DNA from: Telmatactis stephensoni
Taxonomy: Eukaryota; Cnidaria; Anthozoa; Actiniaria; Isophelliidae
Reading direction: 5' to 3'
Assembly: GCA_029948255.1 (NCBI GenBank)
Contig: JALIZF010001620.1
Span: 101,001 to 165,000 of the forward strand
Length of the DNA stretch: 64,000 bases
Below, one piece after another: positions 22,174 through 33,251 of this stretch (position 1 is the stretch's first letter; each line of letters begins with the position of its first letter). The notes beneath the pieces were generated by a model. It did no database searches. It saw only the letters and a program-made list of their open reading frames with translations, and had not been told where the DNA came from. The position numbers and the translations under genes were made by a program.

Positions 22174-22879
22174 TTATGTTTTCTTTGATATCAACACCCC
22201 AAACCTCACTTCCATATGACAGAATAGGTTAATTAGAGAGTTAATTAGTATAGTTAGGGATATATCTGTTCTAAAGTGACTTCTAAGATCTTTTCTAAGT
22301 TTAAATAGTGTTTTTAACGCAATCTTTTTTAATTCTTCTCTTGCATCGTTAAAAGTTCCAAAAGTATTAAAGTTTAATCCTAGATATTTATGGCTTTTCA
22401 AATTCTCAAGTTTAGTTTTTTTTAAGATAGAATTTTTAAAATTGTTCATTCTTTTGCCACTGTTGTTAAAAACCATAATTTTAGTTTTGTCCAAATTGGT
22501 ACATATTTTTGACACATCACAAAAATATTGTAGTTTGTTCAATAGATGTTGAAGACCCGACTTCGTTTGTGAGATCAAAACTAAATCATCTGCATACAAA
22601 AGACCTTTTATTCTATAGTTAGTTACCACTGTTAGGTTTCGACGCATCATCATTGAGAACTTCTGGTAAATCGTGTACGAATATATTAAATAGTGTGGGA
22701 GATAGCATACATCCTTGTTTAACGCCTGTATAACAATTAAAACTTTTTGTTACTGTTTTATCAACTTTCACTGCAGCAGATTTATCATGCGAGTACAAAG
22801 AAGTAAGCGTTGCATAAAAATTGTCTGTTTTGGCCAATCCAGTCCCTCTCCGATTTTCAACGGCCAGGAGCGGCCACAC
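22174..22879 (-). pseudogene. LINE A reverse transcriptase, frameshifted
   Basis: Two overlapping frames: 22619-22879 holds GVKQGCMLSPTLFNIFVHDL (RT motif 4 region); 22174-22653 holds LLYADDLVLIS (YADD catalytic centre) and LDKTKIMVFN. The two are not in one frame, so the enzyme is inactive here. Confidence 0.85.
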
Positions 22880-23250
22880 AAATTTCCCCCACGGGTTTTT
22901 GAGGCAATTTTAGTGAGGTATCTTCCTAAGTTTGTGGAGGCTAGCGGCTGGTAAAATATCTTCGAATCGATTCTATTGGTAAAACTGGGTGGCCAAGGTA
23001 TCCCTTCAGCTCACTGTGAGGAAGATTTTCTGCTGGAATGGTTTTTCGAGGATTTATTTTGGTTTGAGTTCAGCTGTTTGGAGTCGTGAAATTGGCCTTC
23101 GCCTCCTACCTTTCCTCCTTCTTAGTTGGGGAGGGAAAAAGTAGCTAAACCCAGACGAAATCGACTGAAACGCCGTCAGGGGACTAAAGAGGAATAAAGC
23201 AAGACACTGATAAGTTTTTGTTGAATTTTATTACAATTTGAGTCATTTAT
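22857..23250. other. Foreign segment replacing part of LINE A
   Basis: The LINE coding similarity stops on both sides; this stretch has no open RT frame although the RT N-terminal region is expected here. Probably an insertion or replacement of unknown identity. Edges are approximate. Confidence 0.45.
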
Positions 23251-23257
23251 TGAGGGT

Positions 23258-24261
23258 TCAAAAATCCCCATACATTCTCTTGTAAATTGAGACAAATAGT
23301 GAGCTTGGGCTACCTGTGATTTTTCTGCGTACTCCATTCGACAATAAAACTGGGATATTAGATTTGGCTTCTTCGTTAGCGATCAATTTTTTATGAATTC
23401 CCTCGATGCAGTCTTGATCCTCCAATGGATTTATGTCTATAAGATTTTGATTTACATTTATACTGTATGATAATTGGCAATGATCCGATAAGTGAGGCCT
23501 GAGGTGATGAAGTTTTAGATACTGGACATTTTTTAACAATTCTTGGTATGCTATCACATAATCAACAAGACTGCTACCATTATATTGAAAACATGTCTTT
23601 TTTCCAGACCAGTCGCCAATTGTTCGACCGTTTAAAATTCTTAAATTATTCTCTGTACACAATTCTATAAGCATTTTACCTCTAGAATCAGATGTATCTG
23701 AGTCTTGTGATTGTCTTTTTTTGGTAATATCCGGTAAATAATCTTCAGGCAATGATTCTAAAAATACATGATTGTTATCCTCTAAAATGAATTCTTGTAT
23801 GGCGCCGGTTCTCGCATTAAAATCTCCTTGAATAATTATATCACCTTTTCTCGAGAGGTCGGCAATATCTTCTTCCAGTTGAGGTACATAATCCTCGTTT
23901 TTTTATTTCTCATACATTTGTGGGCTGAAGTATACAGTACCTAGATAGATATCTTTTTGAATATTGAAAAATTTTCTATCAAGTTTGCACCACAGTGCAT
24001 TTTCGTTGTTTGTTTTAATTAGTGTTACCCCTTTTGCAATTTTTCTTTTAACATATAATGATATACCCCCGTGGGCTTTGTTACCCGATTTTAATCTGTG
24101 TTTTGAGTAGCGTTTGAAAGACATCATATCTAAATCACTTTCAGGAGTTGAGTGCGTTTCTACCAGCCCATAGATATCATGTCTTTCAATAGCGTTTTTG
24201 ACTTCTTGAAGCTTTAATTTGTTTCCTAATTCTTTGTGTTTAAAGCCATGAATATTCCAAA
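23258..24261 (-). pseudogene. LINE A apurinic-type endonuclease
   Basis: Minus-strand frame with WNIHGFKHKELG near its start, LVETHS, GDFNARTG and LSDHCQLSY, which are landmarks of exonuclease-endonuclease-phosphatase LINE endonucleases. An in-frame TAA at 23903-23905 splits it. The first residues of the longer frame (24262-24355) derive from the host element. Confidence 0.8.
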
Positions 24262-24689
24262 AACGGGGATGCTCGTCGGAAATTTTGAAAATGACCCCTA
24301 AAAGGTACCTGAGTGGGAGTGGCAACAATTCATTTCTGCCCCTAAAAGGTACCAATTCAAAAACAATAATAAAGAATTAAAGTAATAAAACACTTTGTTA
24401 TCGATGTGCTTTGAAGATTCAATTCAGATCATCGAAATCTTCCTTTTCATGCTTATTTTAGGTAGTTTATTTACCCCAAAACAGTCCCTAAAAGGTACCA
24501 GCTATGTCTCTGGTAGTCCACTTAAGTCTGAGACACCCTAAAAGGTACCAGATTGCAGATTTTGACCCCTAAAAGGTACGACGAGCATCCCCGTCCATTT
24601 ACGATCGGAGTCCCCCCCCCCCCCCCCCCCCCCGGGGTACATAGCCTGCATGTTTTATCTAATTTGATTTTGTAACGTGCAGAAATAAC

Positions 24690-24910
24690 AATAATATAAG
24701 TAGAACATTGCTTACACGCTGTTATTGTTGCATTTTGAGCTACTTTGTTCAAATAGAGAGAGGTGCGCTGGGACCGAAAAGAGCAAATTTTCCAAATGTA
24801 TGGGCAATTTTCTCCGATGACAACAAAGTTTCGTAGAACACAACAATCTTTCACTGAACACAACAAAGTTTCGTGAACACAACAATTTATCACAGAACAC
24901 AACAAGACCC
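24690..24910. repeat. Inverted copy of the dispersed repeat from 16480-16660
   Basis: Shares GCAAATTTTCCAAATGTATG and the AACACAACAAAGTTTCG units with 16480-16660 in opposite orientation. The ACAACAATCTTTCAC units are the complement of the minisatellite at 30660-30855. Confidence 0.7.
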
Positions 24911-24986
24911 AACAATGTTTTACAGTACACAGGATTTTTATATTAATGCATGTAGTTTTGGTTGAACATTTTTCAGGTCCTTTGAC

Positions 24987-25059
24987 ATGGAGCTTCAAAG
25001 TGGACGAACAACACTGCTAATTGTATTAGTCTCATTATGTTCTATATTGTATATAAATG
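24987..25059 (+). CDS. Orphan first exon encoding a signal peptide
   Basis: An ATG in good context (GACATGG) opens MELQSGRTTLLIVLVSLCSI followed by LYIN, a short N-region and a hydrophobic core of about 15 residues, then a donor G|GTAAGT at 25060 in phase 1. Phase-1 signal-peptide exons are typical of modular secreted proteins. No downstream exon was found before the R2-like LINE fragment at 25935. It may be a stranded exon of a broken gene, or its partners may lie further right. Confidence 0.4.
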
Positions 25060-25067
25060 GTAAGTTA

Positions 25068-25490
25068 ATCAAACGTTTAATAACGCTGCTTGCTAAAGAA
25101 ATAATGCAGCAGTTATAATACATGCATGGTACTCGGATTTCAACGTACCTTCTCCATTCAGAGATTGAAAAGGGTTAAAATTCGAACTATGTTCATATCT
25201 AGGCTGTCACGAAAACGAAAACCACGTTTTATGTCGGATCTTTAACGATGTAAATCAGAAAACCGTTTTATTTAGCTATCAAACGTTTAATAGCGCCGCT
25301 TGCTAAAAATGGATAATTTAGAATACATAGTGCCATATATCGATCTTCTCCATCCAGTCCATCCAGAGAAGAAGGTTAAAATCCAGACTACTGCTCATAT
25401 CTAGGCTGTTAAGAAAACGATAGGTGTCAGGCAGACAAGCAAAAGGAAAAAAACATACGAACTTTAAAGACGTTTATCAGAAAACTGTTT
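25068..25490. repeat. Diverged tandem duplication, unit about 210 bp
   Basis: ATCAAACGTTTAATAACGCTG at 25068 recurs at 25278 as ATCAAACGTTTAATAGCGCCG. Further matches (CTTGCTAAA, CATATCTAGGCTGT, AATCAGAAAACCGTTTT versus TATCAGAAAACTGTTTT) keep the same spacing. It starts a few bases after the donor of the orphan exon. Confidence 0.75.
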
Positions 25491-25851
25491 TTATCTATGA
25501 TTATAAGTGTTTTATTTTAGAACATGTGTAAGAATTTTTGTTCGGACGACGTTTGAACTCTGGCCCTGCCCACAACAGACGTATGCTTACTTGAGTAAAA
25601 GAACGAAAAATTCGTCGAAATTTATCCGAATTGTCGTTACTGAAGCTCCGCGCCATCTGGACTGTGTGCATTAGCTCTGGAAATGGTAGCCACTAAGGTT
25701 TGAAATACCAAAATTCAACCAACTCATAACAATTTAAGTAGTCCAAGGTTATTGCAATGTTGCGCGCAACAGAACGTGTGTTAACCCCTGCAACAGGCGC
25801 GCAATGCCCCAGAAAAAGCTCGGTTGTACTTCTGTAGCTGTTGCGCAAAAC

Positions 25852-25853
<2 letters not shown>

Positions 25854-25921
<68 letters not shown>

Positions 25922-25932
25922 TATTATTATTA
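25854..25932. repeat. AAT microsatellite
   Basis: About 22 AAT units followed by TTATTATTATT, at the 5' edge of the R2-like LINE fragment. Confidence 0.95.
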
Positions 25933-25934
25933 AA

Positions 25935-27332
25935 TTTCTAGGAGTCCTAGAAAACATCAGACAAGAAGATAGGCTGGCCCTGGACTGTGCTGCAAAGGTG
26001 TACCTTCAGCGGATGTCAGTGATATGGTCAAGTCCCTTATCAGATGAGAATCGAGTGATAGCTTCCAATCAGTTTGCGCTTCCAGTCCTAAGCTATCTAA
26101 TGTGGACGCAAAGATGGCCACTGACAGAATTGAGGAGGATTGACAGAGAGGTAAGGAAGATAATAGTTCAGAATGGCGGTAAGCACCCCCTTGGATCAAC
26201 GGCCCTGTTATACCTACCAAGAGATCGTGGCGGTAGAGGGATGCAGTCAGTCGAGAGCGTATACAAGACAACGAAGATCAAAGCAGCAGTTAAACTTTAC
26301 TCGAATGAGGATCCAACGATGGAAATAGTGCGAAGCTTCGAAGAAAATTCCTCACGGAATGGTCATCAGTCTCTAATAAAAGATGCAGTCAAGTACGCTG
26401 AAGAGCTAGGAATCACGTTAGATCTGAGATATCCTAATCCCTCCTGTTATGGTGACGATGGAAAAGAGATACCTTATACGCAGATCAAAGCAAAGATCAC
26501 AGAAAGCAACGTGCAGCAGTTAAGGGACATAATGAAAGACGAGAAATGGCAAGGAAAACTACTCACTCAGCGATGGAACGATGAGAGCAGCACAGAGAGG
26601 AGCTGTTTTGGCTGGTTAAAGAATTGGAATTCATGCCCATCACAAGTAGTTGCAGGGATGCATGAGCTCTATGAGCAGCTATTACCTACAAGACTATATT
26701 ATGGAAAGAAGATTGGAACGACTCCTGTCCAAGATTTGTCGTGCAGATTGTGCGGAAAAGCTCCTGAAAGCGTCCCTCATATCCTCGCTGGATGCTCGGC
26801 GTTTGCTCAAACAAAGTACCTATGGAGGCACGACTCAGCTTTGAAGGTCTTGTTCTTTGAACTGCTGAAAGATTGTGGTTTGGTGGATAGAATACCGCCT
26901 TGGTATTCCCCGGTAGTTCCTAAACCCATATACGAGAATGAGGAGTATCAAGCGTATTGGGACGTCCCAGTTTATGCAGAAAACACTGAAGTGCGTGCTA
27001 ATCGAGTGGACGCACGTATTATCAATCACAAGGACAAGAAGATAATGACATTGGAAATGAGCTGTCCGTGGATGGACAACCGAGAGCGCAAAGACAGTGA
27101 AAAGACTATGAAGTATGGCCCTTTGAGATGGGAATTAAAGCAGCAGTTTAAAGGATACGAAGTACAGCAGTTCAATATAATCATAGATGTCTTGGGAGGA
27201 TGGTCTAAAGAGCTTCAAAAGACGATGGATGAAATATTAGGATGCAGAGGAAAGATGGTGCTCCAAAAGATGCAGAAAGCTGTCATTTCGTCGACTCTGA
27301 ACATTGCGCGCACGTTCAAGACTTATACATAA
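25935..27332 (+). mobile_element. 5'-truncated R2/NeSL-like LINE, C-terminal region with RLE endonuclease
   Basis: Open from the microsatellite to a stop at 27330-27332. It holds LPRDRGGRGMQSV, then a C-x2-C-x8-H-x4-C motif (CRLCGKAPESVPHILAGC) followed by WRHD, then VDARIINHKDKKIMTLEMS. From family knowledge, CCHC, R-H-D/N and a PD-(D/E)xK restriction-like endonuclease in this order are the C-terminus of early-branching LINEs such as R2, NeSL and relatives. The RT core is absent, so the copy is truncated. The frame is intact over more than 460 codons, suggesting fairly recent insertion or retention. 3' sequence probably continues toward 27890. Confidence 0.75.
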
Positions 27333-27890
27333 GTGGCGCAATTTTACCTCAACAATTCAAGGGAACAAACATTGAACACATATAAAATCGAAACTTATAG
27401 TAGATAATTATTGATTCCAGATTATTACTTCTATTTTAAGACATACATTTCTTAAGCAGCGTAAGCTTGAATGAATACATATATGAATATTACTATAAGT
27501 TAATAAGTATATAGAATATTATTATAAGTTGTTCATGAGTGCTCTTTCATGAGCCAATAAGTTTAGATAGGAGACTAAGTTTGAGTTTTCAAGTCAGAAA
27601 AACTTTCACATGCGCGCGTTCGTTTTTTTAGTATTATTTTATATAGACATATATATATATATATATATATTTGCTTTTTTCAGGAATTTACCATTTATAA
27701 TAGTTCTTAAGATTTTTTAAGCTTCTTTTCAATAATTTTTAGGGATATTTTCTTTCGAAGAGGCAAATTTTATTTGATATATTGATATAGCATTAAGGAA
27801 ATTAGGTTAATTTTACATGGCCTCTAGGTAACGCTTAGCGCCCTATTGTGCCATTAGGATTTACTGATAAAGATGTGTAACACTGCTGGA
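27333..27890. other. Probable 3' UTR of the R2-like LINE
   Basis: AT-rich, non-coding, with an AT dinucleotide run near 27645-27670. The end is uncertain. Confidence 0.35.
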
Positions 27891-27892
27891 TA

Positions 27893-28010
27893 TAATAATA
27901 ATAATAATAATGTTTGTTTATTCCATCTTTGGCAGTATAAACTGAATTACAGATGGGGTCAGTTACATTAAGTTACAATACAGATATTAATGCAAATTCA
28001 TAATTAATTC
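27893..28010 (-). mobile_element. 3' end fragment of a LINE
   Basis: An ATA repeat followed by TGTTTGTTTATTCCATC and GAATTACAGATGGGG resembles the tail of LINE C at 30880-30965 (ATA repeat, then GAATTACAG). Read on the minus strand it is a short 5'-truncated copy ending in an ATT tail. Confidence 0.5.
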
Positions 28011-28839
28011 ATAATTCGCGATTTGTTGCGCGATTTGTTGCTAGGTTGGTATGGCTTCAGAAAAAGAACTCGTTTCTACTTCTCTAACTGTTGCGCGCAC
28101 CTGTTGCAGGGTCGGACACACGCACGATGCATGTTGTGTATAATGTTACAAGCTACAGGGAAAATAACATCTTGCATGTGTTCTGGGTTTCTAGAATTAA
28201 ATTAAGCAACAAGCCCCATTAACAATAGCCCCATCGCAGGTCGCATGAGACTATGTATAGGATAATTCGTCAGGCAGAGCAGTGAATCACTTGAAATATT
28301 TCATCATGTAATGAAAGCACTATGAAAGATTTCAAAGGTTTACTTTTTTGTGTTATTAAGTTTCTAGGCAGAAATGACATTTCCCAATATTTTGAATATA
28401 CAATACAAAAACTTGCGCGAGATTGGCATTCTGCATTACGAGATTCTCTGTGGAGTTTTCGGGGATACATTTCTCGTCTACTTACACAATTAAACTCAAA
28501 TCGACCATGTAACTAACAAATTTGGTGTTAATATTGAAGAACAAACGCGTACATGTAAACAACTACGAGCTTTGTTTTAAAACGATGAGCTAAAAGTATC
28601 AATCCAAATTTTAAATCACCTTAACTTATAAAATAACTTACCTTTGCTGATGTCTTAATCTGATTAGCTCTAGGGATATCCCTGAAATAAGAAACGTGGA
28701 TTCCAACTGAACATCTTCAGTGAGGCCGATCATTTCACTTTGGAACGGAAATAAAAATCCATAAGTAATAGCGTACGTAACGGCTTGAAGCTTGCTGTAC
28801 TTAAAATAATAATGGAAATGTATTGATCCCTCTTCAATC
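28011..28839. other. Intergenic, no gene recognised
   Basis: The beginning (GTTGCGCGC, CTGTTGCAGGG) resembles sequence on the far side of the R2-like LINE at about 25750-25850, suggesting both are pieces of an older repeat. No supported coding region. Confidence 0.4.
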
Positions 28840-29740
28840 GACTAGATTTTGATTGGTTTTTCTATCTCCCTGGGGAATTGGGACAAATCGATGGAGTAAA
28901 ACAATGCAGACAAGTTCGATGTTCCTGAAAACTTATTCTTTTATTTTCTCTTTCTGTTTATTTACAAAACAGCTATTTTTTGATAGCTGGACTCTGATTG
29001 GTTCATTTCTTTCCCTGGGGAGTATTAGCATTACAATGAAACTTCGCCGAATAGACTACCCCGATTAGTCATTAAATTTATTAAGTGTCTAGGTAGCGCA
29101 GCGGTCTAAGGTGATATCTAAAGGTATGGATTAGGGTCCGGATATCGTCTCCCTCCCTGGCCTTCGGGCTAAGATAACTGTAATATGTAGCACCGGGATA
29201 GCGTGGATGGGGCCGAAATCTTCATCCGTAACGTAAGTCGATTCGATGTCTCAGCTTCTCAGAATGTCTCGGGAGAATCGTCCCAAAATTTCATTTTCTT
29301 TTCTTTTCTTTTTTACAGTCTGTTATATTATTTCCGGGGGGTGCTCTTTAAGGGGTTACAGGTTCGATCCTCGTCGACGCCGGGTTCTTTTCTGACTTCT
29401 TTTTTTCTTCATTTTTCCGTTTCTTTCCCAAGCTTTAAGATAAAATTACATCTTTTTGAACTTTTTTTTAAATGTTTGGTGTTTTTAATATTTTTTTCTG
29501 ATAAATTTCATTTTCTTTTTTTCTTTTTAATTATAATTATTCATATATCTCACTGCATTGTTTCTGTGGGGTGCATTTCCTAAACATTACAAATTTCTTT
29601 CTTTTTTTCCTTTTCCTCTTCCGAATGTCTGGACGTTTTTTCCTATTTTTTTTCTTTTTTCGAATATCAGGACTTCTTTTCTCGCAAGTGATAGTATTTC
29701 TATTTACTTTTAAATACCTATTTGAATAATACAATTGGAA
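28840..29740 (+). repeat. Long dispersed repeat with tRNA-like boxes, inverted copy at 56110-56770
   Basis: Shares long stretches with 56110-56770 in opposite orientation, for example GTCTAGGTAGCGCAGCGGTC, CGGATATCGTCTCCCTCCC and TCATCCGTAACGTAAGTCG. It has a box-A-like TAGCGCAGCGGTC near 29094 and a box-B-like GGTTCGATCC near 29360, about 260 bp apart, too far for a normal tRNA promoter. T-rich tract follows. Confidence 0.7.
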
Positions 29741-30012
29741 ACCATTTCTTACAAAATTCCTGACTTACATTAGAATTTGTCCCCGTAGCACGAATTCAAA
29801 TATCGCTTTGATTTGATTTTATGCGTCAGGTAACAAATACATACAATTATTATATCCTACACTAAGCCCACAACATAGAAAATACAGCAAATAATGGCAA
29901 TGTCTCATGGGAAGAGACAGTTGAATACCGCCGAATATACAACGGCTTTCCTGCTTTCTGATTGGCTGCATTTCCTATGGTGTGAGATAAAACACGACCT
30001 AATGCCTAGTTC

Positions 30013-30220
30013 ACGCTAACGACGCAAGACAACGGGAAACCACGCAAGACCACGCACGATGACTCAACACAACGCATGTAAGACGACGCAAGACAACGCA
30101 AGACGAAGCAAGACGACGCAAGACGACGCAAGACAACGAAAGACAACGCAAGACAATTAACGCAAGACAACGAAAGACAACGAAAGACAACGAAAGACAA
30201 CGCAAGACGATGCAAGCCCG
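30013..30220. repeat. 10-bp minisatellite
   Basis: About 20 units related to AAGACAACGC / AAGACGACGC. It gives repetitive leucine/serine/valine-rich frames on the minus strand that are not genes. Confidence 0.9.
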
Positions 30221-30659
30221 CGCAAGAAAAATACAACCTTCCGTTCTTTTGCGCTAGCGTTTATGCTTGCGTCGCTACTTTTACAAGTGAAAACACGAGC
30301 TTGGTATTGTCTTGCTTCGATAGTGAAAACCAGGCTATCGTTTTTACTCCGATTGTGCTGTATGTGCCATCTGATCGACATACACCAGAACGTTCCATTT
30401 GAACACGCAAATAGGGGTGAGGGGAGGAGAGGGATGAGGGAAAGAGGTAACAAGCTACCCCTGAGTTCCGAGACTTAAATAAGCATTAATCTATATTTTT
30501 TAACTCAATATTTGCCATGATCAGGCATGATGTTTGAAAAAATCAGTCATTTTGAGAGCATTTCTAACAGGGTATATTTGGCTTTCAACCTGAAAATGAC
30601 CGTTACTAGACATAATCCACAGATAATTAGACTGGGAAGCCTGTGGCAGCTGTGCTTGT

Positions 30660-30855
30660 GAAAGAGTGTTGCCCCGTGAAAGATTTTAGTTGCTTGTGAA
30701 AGACTTGTGTATTGTGAAACTTTGTTGTGTTTTGTGAGAGATTGTTGTGTTCCACGAAACTTTGTTGTGTTCAGTGAAAGATTGTTGTGTTCCACGAAAC
30801 TTTGTTGTGTTCAGTGAAAGATTGTTGTGTTCCATAAAACTTTGTTGTGTTTTCA
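30660..30855. repeat. Minisatellite of about 40-bp units
   Basis: Units of GTTGTGTTCAGTGAAAGATT then GTTGTGTTCCACGAAACTTT in tandem. Single or few units also occur at 16490-16545 and inverted at 24825-24910. Confidence 0.85.
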
Positions 30856-30879
30856 AAAGCATTTTGCATGGTGTTTATA

Positions 30880-31397
30880 ATAATAATAATAATAAATGGT
30901 TCTTCATAGCGCATCAAACAAAAGTCTCGATGCTCTTTACATTAGGCCAGATAGAATTACAGATTCTTGAAGTTTAACGAAATACCATTAGATTATGCGT
31001 TCCTGATAAACAGGAATGTTTTCAGTTGAGATTTAAAGGAAGCCAGAGAGATAGCATGTTTCACAGTGTCCGGTAGATTGTTCCAAAGGGAAGGTGCAGC
31101 CAGTGAAAAGGATCTTTTGCCAAAGGTAGAAGTTCTTGAACCTGGTTCTTCGAGAAGAAGCTTTGAAGAGGAACGCAGTAAACGGCTGGGCTTATACGGC
31201 TTGAGAAGATCAGAAAGGTACTTTGGGGCGAGTCCATGAAGGCACTTGTACGTTAAAAGGAGGATTTTGAATTCGATTCTTTCAGAAACAGGGAGCCAGT
31301 TTAATTTCTTAAGGATTGGTGTAACACTGTCAGAGCGTTTAGATCGGGAGACGAGCCTTGCGGCGGTGTTCTGTACTTTCTGCAGCCGGTCGATGAG
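30880..31397 (-). mobile_element. LINE C, 3' segment
   Basis: Minus-strand translation gives LIDRLQKVQNTAARLV, LHGLAPKYLSDLL and APSLWNNLP, typical of the C-terminal end of CR1/L2-like LINE proteins, with a stop at 30988-30990 and an ATT-repeat tail at 30880-30897. It continues the RT at 34455-35237, separated by the inserted LINE B. Confidence 0.75.
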
Positions 31398-32228
31398 ATA
31401 GGAATTGGAAACTTTATTTAATCACGGTAAAAACATCAGTACATACAAATATATAACTATTATAGTGATATAAAAAGTTTAAAAATTGTATTAAACTGTT
31501 TTACATGTTTGCCGTGCGGGAGTACTTTGTAGATAGAATCGGTTTTTAAAATGCTTTGTTTGAAATTAGAGACAGAGTGACTCTCTCTCGTTTGGCCATG
31601 GTGTGGAAGGCTATTCCACAGAGCTGGCCCGCTGTAGCTAATGCTACGCTTTAGATAGTCTGTGCGGGATTTCGGGAGAGCAAGTTTGTTTTCTGTGTCT
31701 CTAATTTCATAGCAAGATTCTATGGGTTTAAAAAGATCTTGTATGTATTTGGGCGCTAGTTTGTGAGTTGCTTTAAACATGAGTACAGCCTTAAGTTTTT
31801 TACGCCTGTCAGTAAGTTTGTCCCATCCTAGATGATCAAGAATCTCACTTGGACTGTCTTCATATGCTGCATTTGTTATAACTCTAACAGCACGATTTTG
31901 AAGTTTTTGGAGTTTGTTAGAAAGATGTCCGTTAAGACCATCCCATACTGGGCTACAATAGTCAAAGTGAGGCTCTATTAGAGCTTGATAGATCTTGATT
32001 GCAGTCTCGGTGTTAATAAATGGCCGAAGGCGTTTGAGTCATTGGTTTGCGCCAATGGCAGAGGAAATTTTAGAGACAATTTGACCAACATGTATTGACC
32101 AAGTCTGGTTCTGGTCAATGGTTACACCTAGTGATTTGGTATGGGATACTCTTTTGATTTCTTGATCTTCTATCTGGGATACGAAAGCCAGCTGAGTTGA
32201 ATGCATTCCCCGAAAAGGATTATGGGTC

Positions 32229-33251
32229 AGCTATTTTGGTTAGCATTTCCTAATCTGATTTGAGAAAGTGAAATCGTTTGTGGTTTTCATAAAAAAACAT
32301 TTTGTGATATTACCAGTTGAAAATCTATTTTTGTATATCAATATCAACTAATGGTACATCATGCCCACGTTGCAGCATAAGCAAAAGTCCTAAACACCAG
32401 CAAATTTATCCATTTTGAACTAGTAACTCAGTTCGCTGAAATTAAACTCTACCGTAAGCCCTGAGCTTCCATACAAATAGCTTTGATAAAATAAACGATT
32501 TATAAATCATCTCTTTAGAAATAACATCGCCAAAAATGAGAACTAATTTATACATAATGAGTTTTATTTTCGTTACCTTGAAACGCTGACTAGATTTTCT
32601 CAAAAACGGTCTGCTTGATGCATGCTCCGACTCTCGTAAAAACGCAGGAATCAGCCGGCCAAGAGAAAACGTCGCTTACATCCTTGGAAACACTTAGAAT
32701 TTCTCAAGATGATGATAAGTAGTTTCGATAACCATTTCTTTGTTTGAAATTGTGGACTTCAAGTGCCTCGGATTCACATTTATAGTAAATTTCTGCTCAA
32801 GACTATCTCCTCGGCTCGCTAACCACAAACATCCACAGTCACCGAAACTCAGTGTTGTTTACTCCTCCAAACTTGGCTCCAAAACTTTGTTTTTCCATTC
32901 AAAGAGAACATCATATTAGCAAAGAGATCGGCAAATTGAAGCAATGATGTAATTTTCTATCGTATTTCTTTACGTTTAGTTGGAAACAAACTCACAAGTT
33001 GAAGGACTTTGGCTGTCGTTTCGTCAAAATAAATGCTTTTTCCCGCCACTGGGCAGCGCGGCCGCTAACAGAAAAGGCGCGAATTTCTCGTATTTTTTTA
33101 TTAGACTCGGAAATATTTTAGTGAAACTCTCTATTATGTCTTCTATAATAGCAAAATGGATTTACAACATTCTAGAAAATGAGGCTTTCGTATTTTATCC
33201 ATTATCTTGGTAGGTATGAAGTAGTACAAAGAAATGCTAATCAAAATAGCA
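32229..33251. mobile_element. TIR element inserted in LINE B
   Basis: 21-bp inverted ends: 32229-32249 (CAGCTATTTTGGTTAGCATTT with following C) and 33231-33251 (its complement, GAAATGCTAATCAAAATAGC). About 1.02 kb, AT-rich, without recognisable coding sequence. It interrupts the LINE B reading frame between the PAELTF region and the HTKSLGV region. Confidence 0.65.

Larger units (their letters stand above)
21124..24261 (-). mobile_element. Degenerate APE-type LINE (LINE A)
   Basis: Non-LTR retrotransposon on the minus strand, 5'-truncated at about 24261, inside the G-run-ended element. Parts: endonuclease (23258-24261), reverse transcriptase with YADD (22174-22879), C-terminal CCHC-type segment (21336-21923) and a 3' tail of TGTC repeats (21124-21146). 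Frames are broken: one nonsense codon in the endonuclease (23903-23905), a frameshift in the RT, and foreign DNA at about 22857-23250. The empty site is seen in the paralogous element at 54142. Confidence 0.85.
21091..24636. mobile_element. G-run-ended transposon carrying a nested LINE
   Basis: Starts CCCGGGGGG and ends CCCCCGGG; flanked by an exact 8-bp duplication GTACATAG (21083-21090 and 24637-24644). The element proper (21091-21123 plus about 24262-24636) matches the 411-bp element at 54116-54526, including repeats of CCCTAAAAGGTACC. The rest is an inserted LINE. Confidence 0.85.

Noticed and set aside
30013..30220. CRISPR-like array
   Set aside because: Plain 10-bp tandem repeat without unique spacers, in a eukaryotic genome.
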